NCBI RefSeq assembly: GCF_900446255.1
Contig: NZ_UIGI01000001.1
Span: 3,312,763-3,376,762 of the forward strand
From: Buttiauxella agrestis
GTDB taxonomy: Bacteria; Pseudomonadota; Gammaproteobacteria; Enterobacterales; Enterobacteriaceae
Length of the DNA stretch: 64,000 bases
Direction of reading: 5' to 3'
Shown one piece after another: positions 62,641-64,000 of the stretch. Under the pieces are notes generated by a model. It did no database searches. It saw only the letters and a program-made list of their open reading frames with translations, and was not told where the DNA came from. How positions within the stretch are numbered: the first letter of the stretch is position 1; each line of letters starts with the position of its first letter. The translations under genes were made by a program, and so were the position numbers.

Positions 62641-62761
62641 CAGGTGCTCCTTGTCATGAGTCGAATAATCAGAATTTGCGTTAACTCTGTTATACCGACT
62701 GACAATAGTGCAAAACCAATACCGTTTAGGCGGGTGATTGATAGCGAAAATGTATTGATCA

Positions 62762-62781
62762 GCGGTGGCGAGCGCCACCGC
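62762..62781 (-). terminator. Hairpin after nfsA
   Basis: GCGGTGGC and GCCACCGC pair around a 4-nt loop just past the nfsA stop on the minus strand. No U-run follows. It separates ybjC-nfsA from the inserted xap unit. Confidence 0.55.
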
Positions 62782-62790
62782 GAGATGCTG

Positions 62791-63513
62791 TTATCGGGTA
62801 GCCCAGCCCTGTTTGTGCAAATAATCGAGAATAAATGGACGGTTTTCTTTGATGATTGTGCGACGAATATGGTCGCTCCACGTGTCGCGGCGCGTATTGC
62901 TGCCACGGGAAAGATAGTATTGCGCCATCTCTTCGTCGTATTGCTCCAGCACGTTTTCATCGACCGGCTGATAGCTATTTTCATGCATGATCATGGCCGC
63001 CGGAATGCGCGGTTTAATACCGTGGTCTTCATCAGGCCAACCCAGGCATAAACCAAACAGAGGTAACACGTGTTTTGGGATATTCAGTAATTCCGTCACC
63101 GCTTCGATGTTGTTACGCAGCCCGCCGATATACACGCCACCCAATCCCAGCGACTCCGCTGCGGTAAAGGCATTTTGCGCAAGAATAGCCGTATCAACCA
63201 CGCCGAGGAGCAGCTGTTCGGCCAGACCTAACTGTGCTTGCGGGCAAATTTGTAGATGACGGTTGAAATCGGCGCAAAACACCCAAAATTCTGCAGCTTG
63301 CGCGACATGCTTCTGCCCGCCGGTGAGCGGAACCAATTGCTCACGCAGGGATTTGTCGGTGATACGAATAATTGAGGTGCATTGTAAAAAACTGGAACTT
63401 GAGGCCGCCTGGGCACTGGCAACAATCGCTGCACGCTGTTCATCAGTAATTGGCTCGTCGGTGTAGCGACGAACGGAACGGTGTGAACGCAGCAGATCAA
63501 TGGTCGGCGTCAT
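62791..63513 (-). CDS. nfsA: Oxygen-insensitive NADPH nitroreductase NfsA
   Basis: NfsA is a dimeric FMN enzyme that reduces nitro-aromatics and quinones by two electrons and activates nitrofurantoin. The 240-aa length equals E. coli NfsA, beginning MTPTIDLLRSHRSVRRYTDEP (quoted to residue 20 or so) with the FMN-binding RSHRSVR and the GVYIGGLRNN segment. Its start overlaps the end of ybjC by 17 nt, so the two are co-transcribed. In E. coli the pair is SoxS/MarA-regulated. Confidence 0.96.
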   Translation of the reverse strand: MTPTIDLLRSHRSVRRYTDEPITDEQRAAIVASAQAASSSSFLQCTSIIRITDKSLREQLVPLTGGQKHVAQAAEFWVFCADFNRHLQICPQAQLGLAEQLLLGVVDTAILAQNAFTAAESLGLGGVYIGGLRNNIEAVTELLNIPKHVLPLFGLCLGWPDEDHGIKPRIPAAMIMHENSYQPVDENVLEQYDEEMAQYYLSRGSNTRRDTWSDHIRRTIIKENRPFILDYLHKQGWATR

Positions 63514-63796
63514 CGTGTTTATCCTTTGGCTTGTCTGAAAGAGATTTCTTAACGGGCGATTGCCCTTTGGTCAGCAGCGGTGCAACGTTTTGAGCCATCG
63601 CCCACACCATGAATGCCGCTGCCGGGATCATGAATGCAATCCCTAAAAATACCATGATGATGGCCGCCGTCGCATTCCCAAAGGGTGCGGGTAATGCCAC
63701 ATAACCGTTAAGGGAAAGATAAGAAAGCAATAAAAAGGCGATACCGATAACTTCGAGGATTAACACAGGTTTCGGTAAGGCACCGAGTGAACGCAT
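63497..63796 (-). CDS. ybjC: YbjC, small inner-membrane protein
   Basis: From ATG 63796 the product is 99 aa (E. coli YbjC 95 aa), with two hydrophobic helices (ILEVIGIAFLLLSYLSL and AAIIMVFLGIAFMIPAAAF) and a charged tail rich in K and D. The function is unknown. The frame opens at 63862, but MRSLGALPKPVLILEVIG aligns with the E. coli start. A -10-like TATACT on the minus strand at 63832-63827 may drive ybjC-nfsA. Confidence 0.88.
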   Translation of the reverse strand: MRSLGALPKPVLILEVIGIAFLLLSYLSLNGYVALPAPFGNATAAIIMVFLGIAFMIPAAAFMVWAMAQNVAPLLTKGQSPVKKSLSDKPKDKHDDADH

Positions 63797-63863
63797 CCGC
63801 TTGTCTCCACAGGCAATTATCACTTGAGTATAACCTGGTTGCGCCTGACTCTTACGTTGCAAT

Positions 63864-63900
63864 ATAGATGATGAATATCAATGTAAGAGGCAAGACCTTC
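63864..63900 (+). promoter_or_regulatory. OxyR-like site upstream of grxA
   Basis: ATAGATGATGAATAT (63864-63878) and AGAGGCAAGACCTTC (63886-63900), 7 bp apart, each match the OxyR half-site ATAGntnnnanCTAT at most conserved positions. With a -10-like TATAGT at 63927-63932 the site would be centred near -57. OxyR control of grxA is established in E. coli. Confidence 0.4.
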
Positions 63901-63977
63901 TTTCCATTCCCCCCGGTTAGCGGCATTATAGTTGCCATTCGCCGGTACGTATCGGCCACAAAAATAAAGGAGATTCT

Positions 63978-64000
63978 ATGTTTGCAGTAATCTTTGGTCG
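63978..64000 (+). CDS. grxA: Glutaredoxin 1, first codons only
   Basis: ATG at 63978, after AAGGAGATTCT, reads MFAVIFGR before the window ends, matching the start of GrxA (MQTVIFGRSGCPYC in E. coli). The position, divergent from ybjC, is the same as in E. coli. Only eight codons are visible; the active-site CPYC lies beyond the edge. Confidence 0.8.

Overview
This window is chromosomal DNA of a gamma-proteobacterium of the family Enterobacteriaceae. Gene content and order follow the Escherichia coli K-12 ycaO-focA-pfl to potFGHI-rimK-nfsA-grxA stretch (about 19-20 min on that map) almost gene for gene, read in the reverse direction, and most proteins match the E. coli ones closely in length and sequence. 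Several features show it is not E. coli: the tRNA-Ser gene serW is missing between infA and clpA, the xapABR nucleoside locus sits between rimK and nfsA, ycaC/ycaM/ycaN/ycaK are absent between pflA and dmsC, and an ERIC repeat lies upstream of ybjP. I cannot fix the genus from the sequence alone. All functional statements rest on recognising families by eye; no database search was run.

Layout. 1-12 kb: anaerobic energy genes: ycaO, then focA-pflB-pflA (formate channel, pyruvate formate-lyase and its radical-SAM activase), ycaD (MFS transporter) and dmsABC (DMSO reductase, reversed). FNR-like sites precede focA and dmsA. 12-20 kb, minus strand: serS, rarA, lolA, ftsK, lrp, i.e. translation, replication-fork repair, lipoprotein export, chromosome segregation and global regulation. 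20.5-26.5 kb, plus strand: trxB, cydDC (thiol exporter needed for cytochrome bd), aat (N-end rule transferase), an unassigned 53-codon frame, infA. 26.5-29.2 kb: clpA and clpS, the AAA+ unfoldase and N-recognin that use the Aat tag; then divergent cspD. 29.8-37.8 kb: macAB, ybjX, ybjD, aqpZ, lysO. 38-46 kb: hcp-hcr (nitrosative stress, FNR/NsrR-like sites), poxB-ltaE-ybjT-ybjS, amiD. 47-51.6 kb: ybjP and the arginine transporter artPIQM plus artJ, with ARG boxes before artJ. 51.6-58.5 kb, minus strand: rlmC, ybjO, potFGHI (putrescine uptake), ybjN. 58.5-64 kb: rimK, the xapABR cassette, nfsA-ybjC and the first bases of grxA.

No CRISPR array, prophage, transposase, rRNA or tRNA was found, and there is no gene cluster that looks like an undescribed system. 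The most interesting signals are small: an open frame in the infA leader whose best start is an AUC codon behind a Shine-Dalgarno sequence; an apparent one-base frameshift near the start of ybjO; the relocated xap cassette; the missing serW; a perfect 13-bp inverted repeat before pflA; an 81-bp palindromic element before artP; and three tandem stem-loops between potF and potG, where potG appears to start at TTG.
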